Shown: positions 7,924-15,808 of the stretch, one piece after another | Layout: each line of letters begins with the position of its first letter | Position numbering within the stretch: the stretch's first letter is position 1 | Assembly: GCF_002025665.1 (NCBI RefSeq) | Contig: NZ_CP018786.1 | Location: 2,852,001 to 2,916,000 of the forward strand | From: Chryseobacterium indologenes | GTDB lineage: Bacteria; Bacteroidota; Bacteroidia; Flavobacteriales; Weeksellaceae | DNA: 64,000 nucleotides | Direction of reading: 5' to 3' | The notes under the pieces: generated by a model | What the model was told of the DNA's origin: nothing | The model's database searches: none | The model's input: the letters and a program-made list of their open reading frames with translations, nothing else | Program-made: the position numbers and the translations under genes

Positions 7924-10047
7924 ATGACGACCGTAGAATTTATACAGAAACAGCTCAATATTTCTGAAAAGAGAATCAACAATACTTTACAATTATTATC
8001 CGAAGACTGTACCATTCCTTTTATTTCCCGTTACCGAAAAGATAAAACCGGAAATCTTGATGAAACACAAATCGAACAGATCTCAAAAATCAGCAAGCAA
8101 TTTGATGACATTGTCAAGAGAAAAGAATCTATCTTAAAATCAATAGAAGAACAGAATGCATTGACTCCTGAACTTCAACAGAGAATAGAAGAAAGCTTTG
8201 ATATCCAGGAGCTGGAAGACCTTTATCTGCCTTTTAAAAAACGTAAGAAAACCAAAGCTGATACGGCCAAGGAAAAAGGACTGGAACCTTTAGCTAAAAT
8301 CATTATGAGCCAGAAAAGTAATGACATTCAGTTTCTGGCTTCAAAATACCTGAATAATGATGTTGCTTCTGAAGAAGAAGCCTTACAGGGAGCGAGAGAC
8401 ATCATGGCAGAATGGATTAACGAAAACATGTATGTTCGTAAGAACCTTCGCAGACTATTTCAGCGCAAAGCAGTAGTTACCTCCAAGGTTGTAAAAGCTA
8501 AAAAAGATGAAGAAGAAGCCCAGAAATTCTCTCAATATTTTGAATGGGAAGAAAGCCTTAGCAGAACACCTTCTCACAGACTTTTAGCCATGCTCAGAGC
8601 TGAAGCAGAAGGTTTTGTAAAAACAAATGTAGGAATAGACAAGGAAGAAGCCATTGATTTTATTGAAAAAGCCATTATCAAATCTAATAATGAAAGTTCT
8701 GAACAAATTGCACTAGCCATAAAAGATAGTTATAAAAGACTTCTGGAACCCGCTATTTCCAATGAAGCCCTACAGGAAGCTAAAGAAAAAGCAGATAAAA
8801 AAGCCATTGAAATTTTCTCTGAGAACTTAAGCCAACTCCTTCTCGCCCCGCCTTTAGGAGAAAAGAGGATTCTGGCAATAGATCCCGGATACCGAAGCGG
8901 ATGCAAAGTAGTATGTCTGGATGAAAAGGGAGATTTATTACACAACGAAACCCTCTACCCTCACGCTCCACAGAATGAAAGTGGAATGGCCATGAAAAAG
9001 ATCCGTTCCATGGTGAATGCTTATAATATCGAAGCTATTTCTATTGGTAACGGAACAGCAAGCCGTGAAACAGAATTCTTTATCAAAAAAATTGCTTTTG
9101 ATAAACCTTTACAGGTTTTTGTAGTTTCAGAAGCAGGAGCATCTGTTTATTCTGCAAGTAAAATTGCAAGAGATGAATTCCCGTCGTATGATGTAACGGT
9201 GCGTGGGGCAGTTTCTATCGGAAGAAGACTTTCCGATCCGCTGGCGGAATTGGTAAAAATTGACGCCAAATCCATCGGGGTTGGACAGTATCAGCATGAT
9301 GTAGATCAGACTCAGCTGAAAAATGAACTGGATTCCACCGTAATGAAATGTGTAAACTCTGTGGGAATTAACTTAAATACCGCCAGCAAATCACTCTTAA
9401 GTTATGTTTCCGGAATTGGAGAAAAAATGGCAGAAAACATTGTGAATTACCGTACTGAAAACGGTGCTTTTGAAGATAGAAAACAGCTTAAAAAAGTTCC
9501 AAGACTTGGAGAAAAAGCTTTCCAGCAAGCCGCTGCTTTTGTAAGAATCACAAATTCCACAAACCCATTAGACAACTCTGCCGTACACCCTGAAGCTTAT
9601 GGAATTGTAGAGAAAATGGCAAAAGATTTAGGCATTAAAACTAATGAACTGATAGCCAATAAAGAAAAAATAGCACTGGTAAAACCCGAGAACTATATTA
9701 CAGGTGAAGTTGGAATCTTAGGAATCAAGGATATTTTAAAAGAACTTGAAAAACCAGGATTAGATCCCAGAAAAGCAGCAAAAGTATTTGAATTCGACCC
9801 GAATGTTAAAAGTATTAAAGATTTAAAAGCAGGGATGATTCTGCCGGGAATTGTCAATAATATTACCGCTTTTGGGTGTTTCGTGGATCTTGGAATCAAA
9901 GAAAGCGGACTAGTTCATATTTCCCAGCTGAAAGAAGGATTTGTATCCGATGTCAACGAGGTAGTAAAACTTCATCAACATGTTCGTGTAAAAGTAACGG
10001 AAGTGGATGAGGCAAGAAAAAGAGTCCAGCTGAGTATGATTTTGTAA
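7924..10047 (+). CDS. tex: Tex family RNA-binding transcriptional accessory protein
   Basis: 707 aa, colinear with Tex: an N-terminal helical Tex domain (FISRYRKDKTGNLDE, EDLYLPFKKRKKTKA), a YqgF/RNase H-like domain from about residue 317 (ILAIDPGYRSGCKVV), helix-hairpin-helix motifs around residues 480-540 (LNTASKSLLSYVSGIGEKMA) and a C-terminal S1 domain (GMILPGIVNNITAFGCFVDLG). Tex binds nucleic acid and affects transcription and toxin expression in other bacteria; its exact role is not settled. ATG 7924 is the family start. The gene is followed at 45 nt by a HAD phosphatase and may be cotranscribed with it. Confidence 0.96.
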   Translation: MTTVEFIQKQLNISEKRINNTLQLLSEDCTIPFISRYRKDKTGNLDETQIEQISKISKQFDDIVKRKESILKSIEEQNALTPELQQRIEESFDIQELEDLYLPFKKRKKTKADTAKEKGLEPLAKIIMSQKSNDIQFLASKYLNNDVASEEEALQGARDIMAEWINENMYVRKNLRRLFQRKAVVTSKVVKAKKDEEEAQKFSQYFEWEESLSRTPSHRLLAMLRAEAEGFVKTNVGIDKEEAIDFIEKAIIKSNNESSEQIALAIKDSYKRLLEPAISNEALQEAKEKADKKAIEIFSENLSQLLLAPPLGEKRILAIDPGYRSGCKVVCLDEKGDLLHNETLYPHAPQNESGMAMKKIRSMVNAYNIEAISIGNGTASRETEFFIKKIAFDKPLQVFVVSEAGASVYSASKIARDEFPSYDVTVRGAVSIGRRLSDPLAELVKIDAKSIGVGQYQHDVDQTQLKNELDSTVMKCVNSVGINLNTASKSLLSYVSGIGEKMAENIVNYRTENGAFEDRKQLKKVPRLGEKAFQQAAAFVRITNSTNPLDNSAVHPEAYGIVEKMAKDLGIKTNELIANKEKIALVKPENYITGEVGILGIKDILKELEKPGLDPRKAAKVFEFDPNVKSIKDLKAGMILPGIVNNITAFGCFVDLGIKESGLVHISQLKEGFVSDVNEVVKLHQHVRVKVTEVDEARKRVQLSMIL

Positions 10048-10053
10048 TTTTAA

Positions 10054-10743
<690 letters not shown>

Positions 10744-10755
10744 ATAGCATAAAAT

Positions 10756-10784
10756 AAAAGGTTTCTTTTAAGAGAAGCCTTTTA
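10756..10784 (+). terminator. Terminator after the HAD gene
   Basis: AAAAGG(T)TTCT pairs with AGAA(G)CCTTTT around a 6-nt loop, 12 nt after the stop. The trailing T run is short. Confidence 0.65.
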
Positions 10785-10796
10785 TTCATACTTACC

Positions 10797-10886
10797 AAAC
10801 TGTAAATAGTGATCGCCTATCATAGAATTGATAATTGGTGCTGGTTTTATTTCTAAAGCTTTGTGTAAATAAAGTAGTGAAGAATC
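10797..10886 (-). pseudogene. Relic fragment of a TPR/HTH regulator
   Basis: Thirty minus-strand codons read DSSLLYLHKALEIKPAPIIN then SMIGDHYLQF. By hand alignment they match an internal TPR stretch of the intact regulator at 12676-14118 (DSSLIYLHKALKIKSSPVIN and onward) at 20 of 30 positions. The frame ends at a TAA near 10782, and the sequence upstream no longer resembles the regulator. I read this as the remnant of a deleted paralog. Confidence 0.7.
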
Positions 10887-11116
10887 AATTGAACTGGCAG
10901 TTTTTAATAGGCTGATTAAATACCATACAACAAAACATTATTAACAGTGAAATAAATAAAACTAAAATTTCATTGTAAAATTGACTTATATAGAATTTGC
11001 TTTTTAAATCAGTTGCGATCCTGTAACAAAAATACATTCATATAATATAACTTTAACACCAACCGAAAACCATTTTATCAATACCAAAGGTGCTTTATTT
11101 ACCCCTATAAAAAACT

Positions 11117-11173
11117 GATGTACTTTTGATGTATCTATTATTTTGCTTGGTTTATATATCAAATCTAAATTTA
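11117..11173 (+). promoter_or_regulatory. Promoter P1 with GATGTA direct repeat
   Basis: GATGTAC (11117-11123), 4 nt, GATGTAT (11128-11134), 7 nt, TTTG (-33, 11142-11145), 20 nt, TAAATTTA (-7, 11166-11173). The same layout recurs at three other places in this island. Confidence 0.65.
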
Positions 11174-11179
11174 CAGCAA

Positions 11180-11402
11180 GAAAATTTCTACAGGATAAGT
11201 TTGACACATGAGCATAAAAACCTTATTCATTTAAGAATCTGGTAAGAAAATAAGAAAACCTATTTAAAGCTTTTAGTCCTTCCTGTATCATGAAAAAAAA
11301 TCTAGCGCATTTTTAATAACAAAATCAGTTTTCATTTTTGATTTTATAGAGATCTATAATACTGATCAAAGTTGCTACTCCCGTTTTTCGGGAGTTTTTT
11401 TG
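11180..11402 (+). ncRNA. Candidate orphan transcript between P1 and a terminator
   Basis: Transcription from P1 would begin near 11180 and end at the terminator at 11377-11402, about 220 nt. The only ATG-initiated frames I see are eight codons each (at 11208 and 11290). It could be a small RNA, a micro-peptide mRNA or the stump of a deleted gene. The call rests on promoter and terminator patterns only. Confidence 0.4.
11377..11402 (+). terminator. Terminator of the orphan P1 transcript
   Basis: Perfect 7-bp stem ACTCCCG / CGGGAGT with a T5 loop and a T7 tail. Confidence 0.85.
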
Positions 11403-11426
11403 ATCCATATACATTTGATAAAAAAT

Positions 11427-11483
11427 GATGTACTTATGCTGTATGACTATTTGATTAGAAGCGAATAATCAGTGCTAAATTTG
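11427..11483 (+). promoter_or_regulatory. Promoter P2 with GATGTA direct repeat
   Basis: GATGTAC (11427-11433), 4 nt, GCTGTAT (11438-11444), 5 nt, TTTG (11450-11453), 22 nt, TAAATTTG (11476-11483), a full match to the -7 consensus. It would drive the HTH gene at 11630 with a leader of about 140 nt. Confidence 0.7.
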
Positions 11484-11629
11484 AACAAAAGAATTAATAT
11501 CAACTGTATACCATTGAGTAAAATATTCATTAACATTCGGAGCTGCTTTTTCTTTAACCAGACAAAAAGAGGTTCTAAGACTTTTACTTTTTTTGAAAAA
11601 ATTTAATCATATAAAAAACACCTTTTATT

Positions 11630-12067
11630 TTGAACTTTAAAAAAATACATATTGGCAGTATTATTAAAGCTAAGTTTCTGGAAGAAGCATTGGATATGCA
11701 GAGAGCATGTAGTTTTATGAAATGTACCGAATCTGAAATTGAACAAATGTTCCTTGAAAATGATCTGACAACAGATAAATTATTAAGATGGAGCAAACTG
11801 TTAGAATATGATTTTTTCAGAGCCTACTCACAGCACCTTATACTCTTTTCGCCTCCTAAAAAGGAATTTCCTGCTAATGCTTCCCATAAAAAAACATCTT
11901 GTTTACCTGAGTTTAGGAAAAATATCTACACCAAGGAAATCATAGAATTTATTCTGGAACAAATTGAAACAGGAAAAAAAACAAAGCTAGAAATAATAAA
12001 TGATTATAAAATACCAAAAACCACATTATATAAATGGATAGCGAAGTATAGTGATGGAAATAATTAA
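11630..12067 (+). CDS. Two-part helix-turn-helix protein, Chryseobacterium-type
   Basis: 145 aa. The N-terminal 70 residues (KKIHIGSIIKAKFLEEALDM, then CTESEIEQMFLENDLTTDKL and LRWSKLLEYDFFRAYSQHLI) look like an XRE-type fold. After a Lys/Pro linker, the C-terminus (IIEFILEQIETGKKTKLEII and IPKTTLYKWIAKY) is a transposase-like HTH. I know such proteins as a recurrent small family in Chryseobacterium, often labelled transposase but lacking a catalytic domain, so a regulator is more likely. TTG 11630 is used because it gives the MNFKKIHIG opening I associate with the family. Promoter P2 precedes it. Confidence 0.75.
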   Translation: MNFKKIHIGSIIKAKFLEEALDMQRACSFMKCTESEIEQMFLENDLTTDKLLRWSKLLEYDFFRAYSQHLILFSPPKKEFPANASHKKTSCLPEFRKNIYTKEIIEFILEQIETGKKTKLEIINDYKIPKTTLYKWIAKYSDGNN

Positions 12068-12168
12068 TTTATCAATTTAATTTTACCATAATTAATTTTA
12101 TAGTTCTAATTGCAAAATTACCCGGCTATAAAAATACAGTACAGGAAATAAAGAAGTATATAACAAAA

Positions 12169-12192
12169 AATAGACTAATTTTTTAGTCTATT
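12169..12192 (+). terminator. Hairpin after the HTH gene
   Basis: Stem AATAGACTAA / TTAGTCTATT with a TTTT loop. Outer arms AAATACAG...GGAAATA (from 12133) and TATTTCCTGTATTT (to 12203) extend the pairing apart from a 5-nt insertion. Orientation is unclear because no long T tail follows. Confidence 0.5.
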
Positions 12193-12248
12193 TCCTGTAT
12201 TTGGATTTATTTTTCAAATAAATCAAAGCATAAAAAATCATAATTTCT

Positions 12249-12570
12249 CTATTTCAATCGCTTTAAAGACATTTGCGTAATGGGGCCAGACCCTGTAGAC
12301 CCTGAGCTTAAATACTTAACCATTACATTCTCTGTATTATAAGCCCTGAATGAATATGTATGAGAAGCCAACATAGGAATAGAATTAAGCAGCGTATAGG
12401 TTTGCAAACTCCCCGTTGTTGCTGTATACAGGTCATTAACATGGGCAACCCATTTATCAGATGTATCATCCCAGATCCCTATCACAGGAGTGTGCATTCA
12501 TTGTTATCTGGTACACACCGTCGGCAGATACTCTAAATGAATTACTTGTTGTAGAACCCGTATACTGGTT
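12249..12570 (-). pseudogene. Frameshifted remnant of a secreted beta-sandwich protein
   Basis: From 12497 down to 12249 an 82-codon frame reads PVIGIWDDTSDKWVAHVNDL ... SHTYSFRAYN ... KRLK. Immediately upstream, in another frame, 12500-12560 encodes GSTTSNSFRVSADGVYQITMN, which belongs before it in proteins of this kind. A third frame further upstream gives AVKPVY. At least two frame changes and the loss of the N-terminus make this a decayed gene. The family is a Chryseobacterium hypothetical with a C1q/TNF-like look; that likeness is a guess. Confidence 0.65.
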
Positions 12571-12675
12571 TTACAGCAAACATACGTCATAAAAAAAACA
12601 ATTATAAAACCTTAAAAAACAAAGCATATAACTTTTTAAAGATACAATTACACCTACCTTACACATCCTTCTCTC

Positions 12676-14118
12676 CTAATTATCAGAAAGATTTTTAAAG
12701 AAAAAATACAGATCTATATCTGACGAGATATTCATTTTTTTCCTGAGTCTATGCTTTTTATTTTGCACAGACCGATGCTCCACAAAAGTATACTGTGCAA
12801 TTTCTTTTGATGAAAACCCTAACCATATCATTGTACAAAAACTTAAATCAGATTTTGATAAATTAGAATTTATGGTAAGTAACTTCTTAATAAAGCATGG
12901 ATATATTTCCTGAAATTTGTTAAGAAAATTAGGGTCATTTTTTTTAGCCAGTTCAATAATGTAATCACAGGAATTATTGAGTTTTTCTTTTAAAACACTC
13001 GCTTCAAATTCTTTTTGACTTATTATAATTTTGTTTTTTTGGTATAAGATATACGCAATACATAGAATAACTATAAGGCAGACAACCACAATATTGTAAA
13101 TGAAAAAAATATTATTCTTTGAAATATTCTCAGATTCTTTTTCTTTTAAAGTTTCGCCCACAGAAATATTAATACTTTCATTACAAATTCTGTTTAAACT
13201 GTCTTTTAGCTTTGTATACTTATTAAGATATTCTTTTTCTTTCTCTTCATCATTTAAAATCCGATAAGTATTAGCTATTGTTTTGTACAACTGAGGAATA
13301 TTATAGACCCTCTTTGTTTTTTCCAGAATGGAAACAGATTTCCCATAGTACACCAATGCTTTCGCGTAATTATTCTTTTTACAAAATAAATTACCGTAGT
13401 AGTAATAAGTCTGCCCTCTCTGAATATTCCAGTAATTCATTTTACGCAATAATTTTAATGCATTATTCAAATAGTATGAAGATGAGTCTGTGTCTTTTTT
13501 ATAAACCATGTAATGATCTGCTATCAACGAATTGATTACCGGACTTGATTTTATTTTCAATGCTTTATGCAAATAGATCAATGAAGAATCATTTTGGTGG
13601 ATATCATGCAAAAAATCCGCCCTATTAGCATAAACAGCAGATAACACTTCTTTTTCATACTGCTTAGAAAGCATCCTTCCATAATAAATAGATTGTGAGT
13701 TGTATTTCAACGCCTTTACATACAAACCAATAACATAATTAAGCTGCCCATATTCCTGATAAAGTCTTGCAGATAAATAAGCATTATTAATTTTTTTTAT
13801 TTTCTCTTCCGCTTTCTGTAAATAGCAAAAAGAATGTTTATAGTCTCCTATGGTAGCACAAATATTAGCAATATTGATGTAACCTAAAATCTCTCCTTTT
13901 AAATAGTTTTGATTTCTGGAAATAACAATATAATTTTGATTTAAAGAAATTAATTCTTTTTTTTGTCCTCTTATTCTGAGTTTCTCGGATTTAATTATTA
14001 ATGCATTGTCTATTTGCTCCGGAGTATAGGTCTGAGAATATAAAACAGTAAAAATAGACGAATGGGTAAATACCATCATTAAAAATTGAAATATTCTTTT
14101 TATGCTCACTATGATCAT
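12676..14118 (-). CDS. TPR-containing membrane regulator with C-terminal HTH
   Basis: 480 aa. An N-terminal signal or membrane segment is followed by about 280 residues of TPR-like helices (ARLYQEYGQLNYVIGLYVKA, then SSLIYLHKALKIK). Next come a transmembrane helix at about residues 345-365 (FFIYNIVVVCLIVILCIAYI), a coiled-coil stretch, and a LuxR/GerE-like HTH at the end (LSFCTMIWLGFSSKEIAQYT, then HRSVQNKKHRLRKKM). Many flavobacteria have these one-component TPR-TM-HTH proteins. A paralog lies at 52061-53500 and relics of two more at 10.8 and 54.1 kb. The start may be ATG 14118 or 14079. It follows the 14193 gene and may share promoter P4. Confidence 0.85.
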   Translation of the reverse strand: MIIVSIKRIFQFLMMVFTHSSIFTVLYSQTYTPEQIDNALIIKSEKLRIRGQKKELISLNQNYIVISRNQNYLKGEILGYINIANICATIGDYKHSFCYLQKAEEKIKKINNAYLSARLYQEYGQLNYVIGLYVKALKYNSQSIYYGRMLSKQYEKEVLSAVYANRADFLHDIHQNDSSLIYLHKALKIKSSPVINSLIADHYMVYKKDTDSSSYYLNNALKLLRKMNYWNIQRGQTYYYYGNLFCKKNNYAKALVYYGKSVSILEKTKRVYNIPQLYKTIANTYRILNDEEKEKEYLNKYTKLKDSLNRICNESINISVGETLKEKESENISKNNIFFIYNIVVVCLIVILCIAYILYQKNKIIISQKEFEASVLKEKLNNSCDYIIELAKKNDPNFLNKFQEIYPCFIKKLLTINSNLSKSDLSFCTMIWLGFSSKEIAQYTFVEHRSVQNKKHRLRKKMNISSDIDLYFFFKNLSDN

Positions 14119-14192
14119 ACTATATATTCAATTATAGTTCTGTCGATGTTAGATTGAATTGATAAGGAAATAACTCCAGTTATTCTTTTATT

Positions 14193-14477
14193 TTATGAAA
14201 AATTGGTTTTAGGATAAACAGAGCCAATACATTTCCTTTGAGGGGTAAATACAATAGATATAGGTTTTCCATCTGCTTCTATTGTTATTGAAGTCCAAAA
14301 AATATAATCAAACTCTACGTGTGAAGTAATTAATCTTTCTGCAAAATCTCTTTTATCGTAGGCATTCTTAATAAAATAATTCCTGGCTGATTTATAAGAA
14401 ATATTTTTTTGAGGAGTATTTACAGCACACAAGAAAGTGATTATAATACTCATTAAAATGATAATTTTTTTTTTCAT
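14193..14477 (-). CDS. Small secreted hypothetical protein
   Basis: 94 aa from ATG 14477 (the frame is open to 14495, but MKKKIIILMSIIITFLCAVN is a proper signal peptide). The mature region is about 75 residues (YKSARNYFIKNAYDKRDFAE, then FDYIFWTSITIEADGKPISI). No known domain recognised. It is 74 nt upstream of the TPR/HTH regulator on the same strand, and the P4 promoter with the GATGTA repeat lies about 135 nt upstream, so the two genes may form an autoregulated pair. Confidence 0.65.
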   Translation of the reverse strand: MKKKIIILMSIIITFLCAVNTPQKNISYKSARNYFIKNAYDKRDFAERLITSHVEFDYIFWTSITIEADGKPISIVFTPQRKCIGSVYPKTNFS

Positions 14478-14613
14478 TTTTCTATGATTAAGCATAAAAG
14501 TTATACTAATGAACGTTCTATTGAGTATTAATCCCCACTTGGGAATACATGCTACACAAACACTATACGAACCTGGTTTTCTCCATATTGTTTTTTGTTT
14601 TTTAGGTTCGTAC

Positions 14614-14671
14614 CAAAAGTATAAAATAAGTATCCCGAACTCTCAAATACCACATACATCATAGATACAGC
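14614..14671 (-). promoter_or_regulatory. Promoter P4 with GATGTA direct repeat (minus strand)
   Basis: Read on the minus strand: GCTGTAT (14671-14665), 4 nt, GATGTAT (14660-14654), 6 nt, TTTG (14647-14644), 22 nt, TACTTTTG (14621-14614). It is the mirror-oriented member of the four-promoter family and points at 14193-14477 and the regulator behind it. Confidence 0.7.
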
Positions 14672-14775
14672 ATCACAAAACACACATGTTTTCAATCAAA
14701 TAGATCCAGCCTATATTAAAAAAGGAAGAGATTCACATTAGACTATAATTTAACTTTTTTTGATTTTTAGCAAAA

Positions 14776-14833
14776 GATGTACACCTGATGTATTCAAAAT
14801 TTTGCAGTGTATAGAACAAAAAATATAATTTTA
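14776..14833 (+). promoter_or_regulatory. Promoter P3 with GATGTA direct repeat
   Basis: GATGTAC (14776-14782), 4 nt, GATGTAT (14787-14793), 7 nt, TTTG (14801-14804), 21 nt, TAATTTTA (14826-14833). It points at the HTH gene at 15113 with a leader of about 270 nt. P3 and P4 are divergent. Confidence 0.65.
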
Positions 14834-14881
14834 CACAAAACACAAACTACATACTTCTTATTAGCTTAGCATGCTGTTTTG

Positions 14882-15046
14882 CTAGTATTAAGGATCAAAT
14901 ACTAGAGTTGTAAACCACATAAAGAATAAAACTCTATGTAAGATTTTAAAAAAATAGTCTTACCATATTATTTTAAAATTTTAAAGTATTCTTACAATTT
15001 ATTAGAGATCCCTCGTTCTTTAATTAATTTATAAACTCTAGTATTT
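14882..15046 (+). promoter_or_regulatory. Structured leader with mutually exclusive pairings
   Basis: CTAGTATT (14882-14889) can pair with AATACTAG (14898-14905) as a local 8-bp hairpin. The same AATACTAG lies in AAATACTAGAGTT (14897-14909), which pairs perfectly over 13 bp with AACTCTAGTATTT (15034-15046). A further hairpin GTAAGA/TCTTAC (14938-14963) lies inside. The layout resembles a two-state leader before the HTH gene, but no ligand class is recognised. Confidence 0.4.
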
Positions 15047-15112
15047 ATTATGTTTCAACTGCAGCTCCTACATAGGGCTATAAAATAAAAAATAAACATC
15101 AATATAATACAA

Positions 15113-15451
15113 ATGGACAATCCAAGACAACCTCATTCAAATACTCCGGATTACAAAAAGATTTACAGTGATCTTGTTGACCTGAAATATCCGGAGAAAA
15201 AGCATGAATGTGCAAAAATTTTATCGAAGAAAAATCTATCAGCGTTTGATGTAATAGAAATCAATAGGATCATATTTAGTTATAATCAGAACATTAAGTC
15301 TAATCAGTCCCATCGTTCTTACAATAAGGAAACGATATTCAAAATTCTTGAATATCAAAAAAAGAATTATCTTAATAATACGCAGCTTGCCCTACATTTT
15401 AAATTAAGTCGTAACACCGTTGCGAAATGGAAAACTTTATTCAGTATTTAA
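15113..15451 (+). CDS. Small helix-turn-helix protein
   Basis: 112 aa. The N-terminal half (PDYKKIYSDLVDLKYPEKKH, then SAFDVIEINRIIF) is helical. The C-terminus (RSYNKETIFKILEYQKKNYL, then NNTQLALHFKLSRNTVAKWK) is a homeodomain-like HTH of the transposase/helix-turn-helix-28 type without a catalytic domain. I know similar proteins as a recurring Chryseobacterium family of unknown role. It pairs logically with the HTH gene at 11630: both are preceded by GATGTA-repeat promoters. Start ATG 15113. Confidence 0.75.
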   Translation: MDNPRQPHSNTPDYKKIYSDLVDLKYPEKKHECAKILSKKNLSAFDVIEINRIIFSYNQNIKSNQSHRSYNKETIFKILEYQKKNYLNNTQLALHFKLSRNTVAKWKTLFSI

Positions 15452-15808
15452 TCAATTCACACTCATATACCGTTATTATGAAATTTATCTGTATTTAAAA
15501 ATATTATACTTTTTATTTTAAGAATATATTTTATACAGAGGATAAAAGAATATTATCTCTTTCTTATTTAGATAGTAAGGAATATTCCATTTCTTAGGAA
15601 ATTCATAATAAAAAATGCCATCATTGGCTAAAACATATATTATTCAACTAGATAAATAAATGTTTTTAGCCAATAACGGCAAAAAAAGAATAGGATAAAT
15701 TATAGGGCTTTACTGTTATATATTCAGAGAAATTTAAAATTATCCTGAATTAATATCTCTGTTCCACCCCATATATCTAATCTTTTATCTGTTTCAAATA
15801 AAGAATAC
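15452..15808. other. Intergenic region without a gene
   Basis: 357 nt of AT-rich sequence between the convergent HTH and M28 peptidase genes. It contains the long hairpin at 15616-15681; I see no credible coding frame. Confidence 0.6.
15616..15681 (-). terminator. Long hairpin downstream of the M28 peptidase
   Basis: TGCCATCATTGGCTAAAA (from 15616) pairs with TTTTTAGCCAATAACGGCA (to 15681), about 18 bp with mismatches and a loop of around 25 nt. The minus strand continues into TTTTTTATT. It works as a terminator for the peptidase gene or is a small palindromic repeat. Confidence 0.5.

Noticed and set aside
11630..12067. Transposase
   Set aside because: Only a transposase-like HTH is present; there is no catalytic domain and no inverted repeats.
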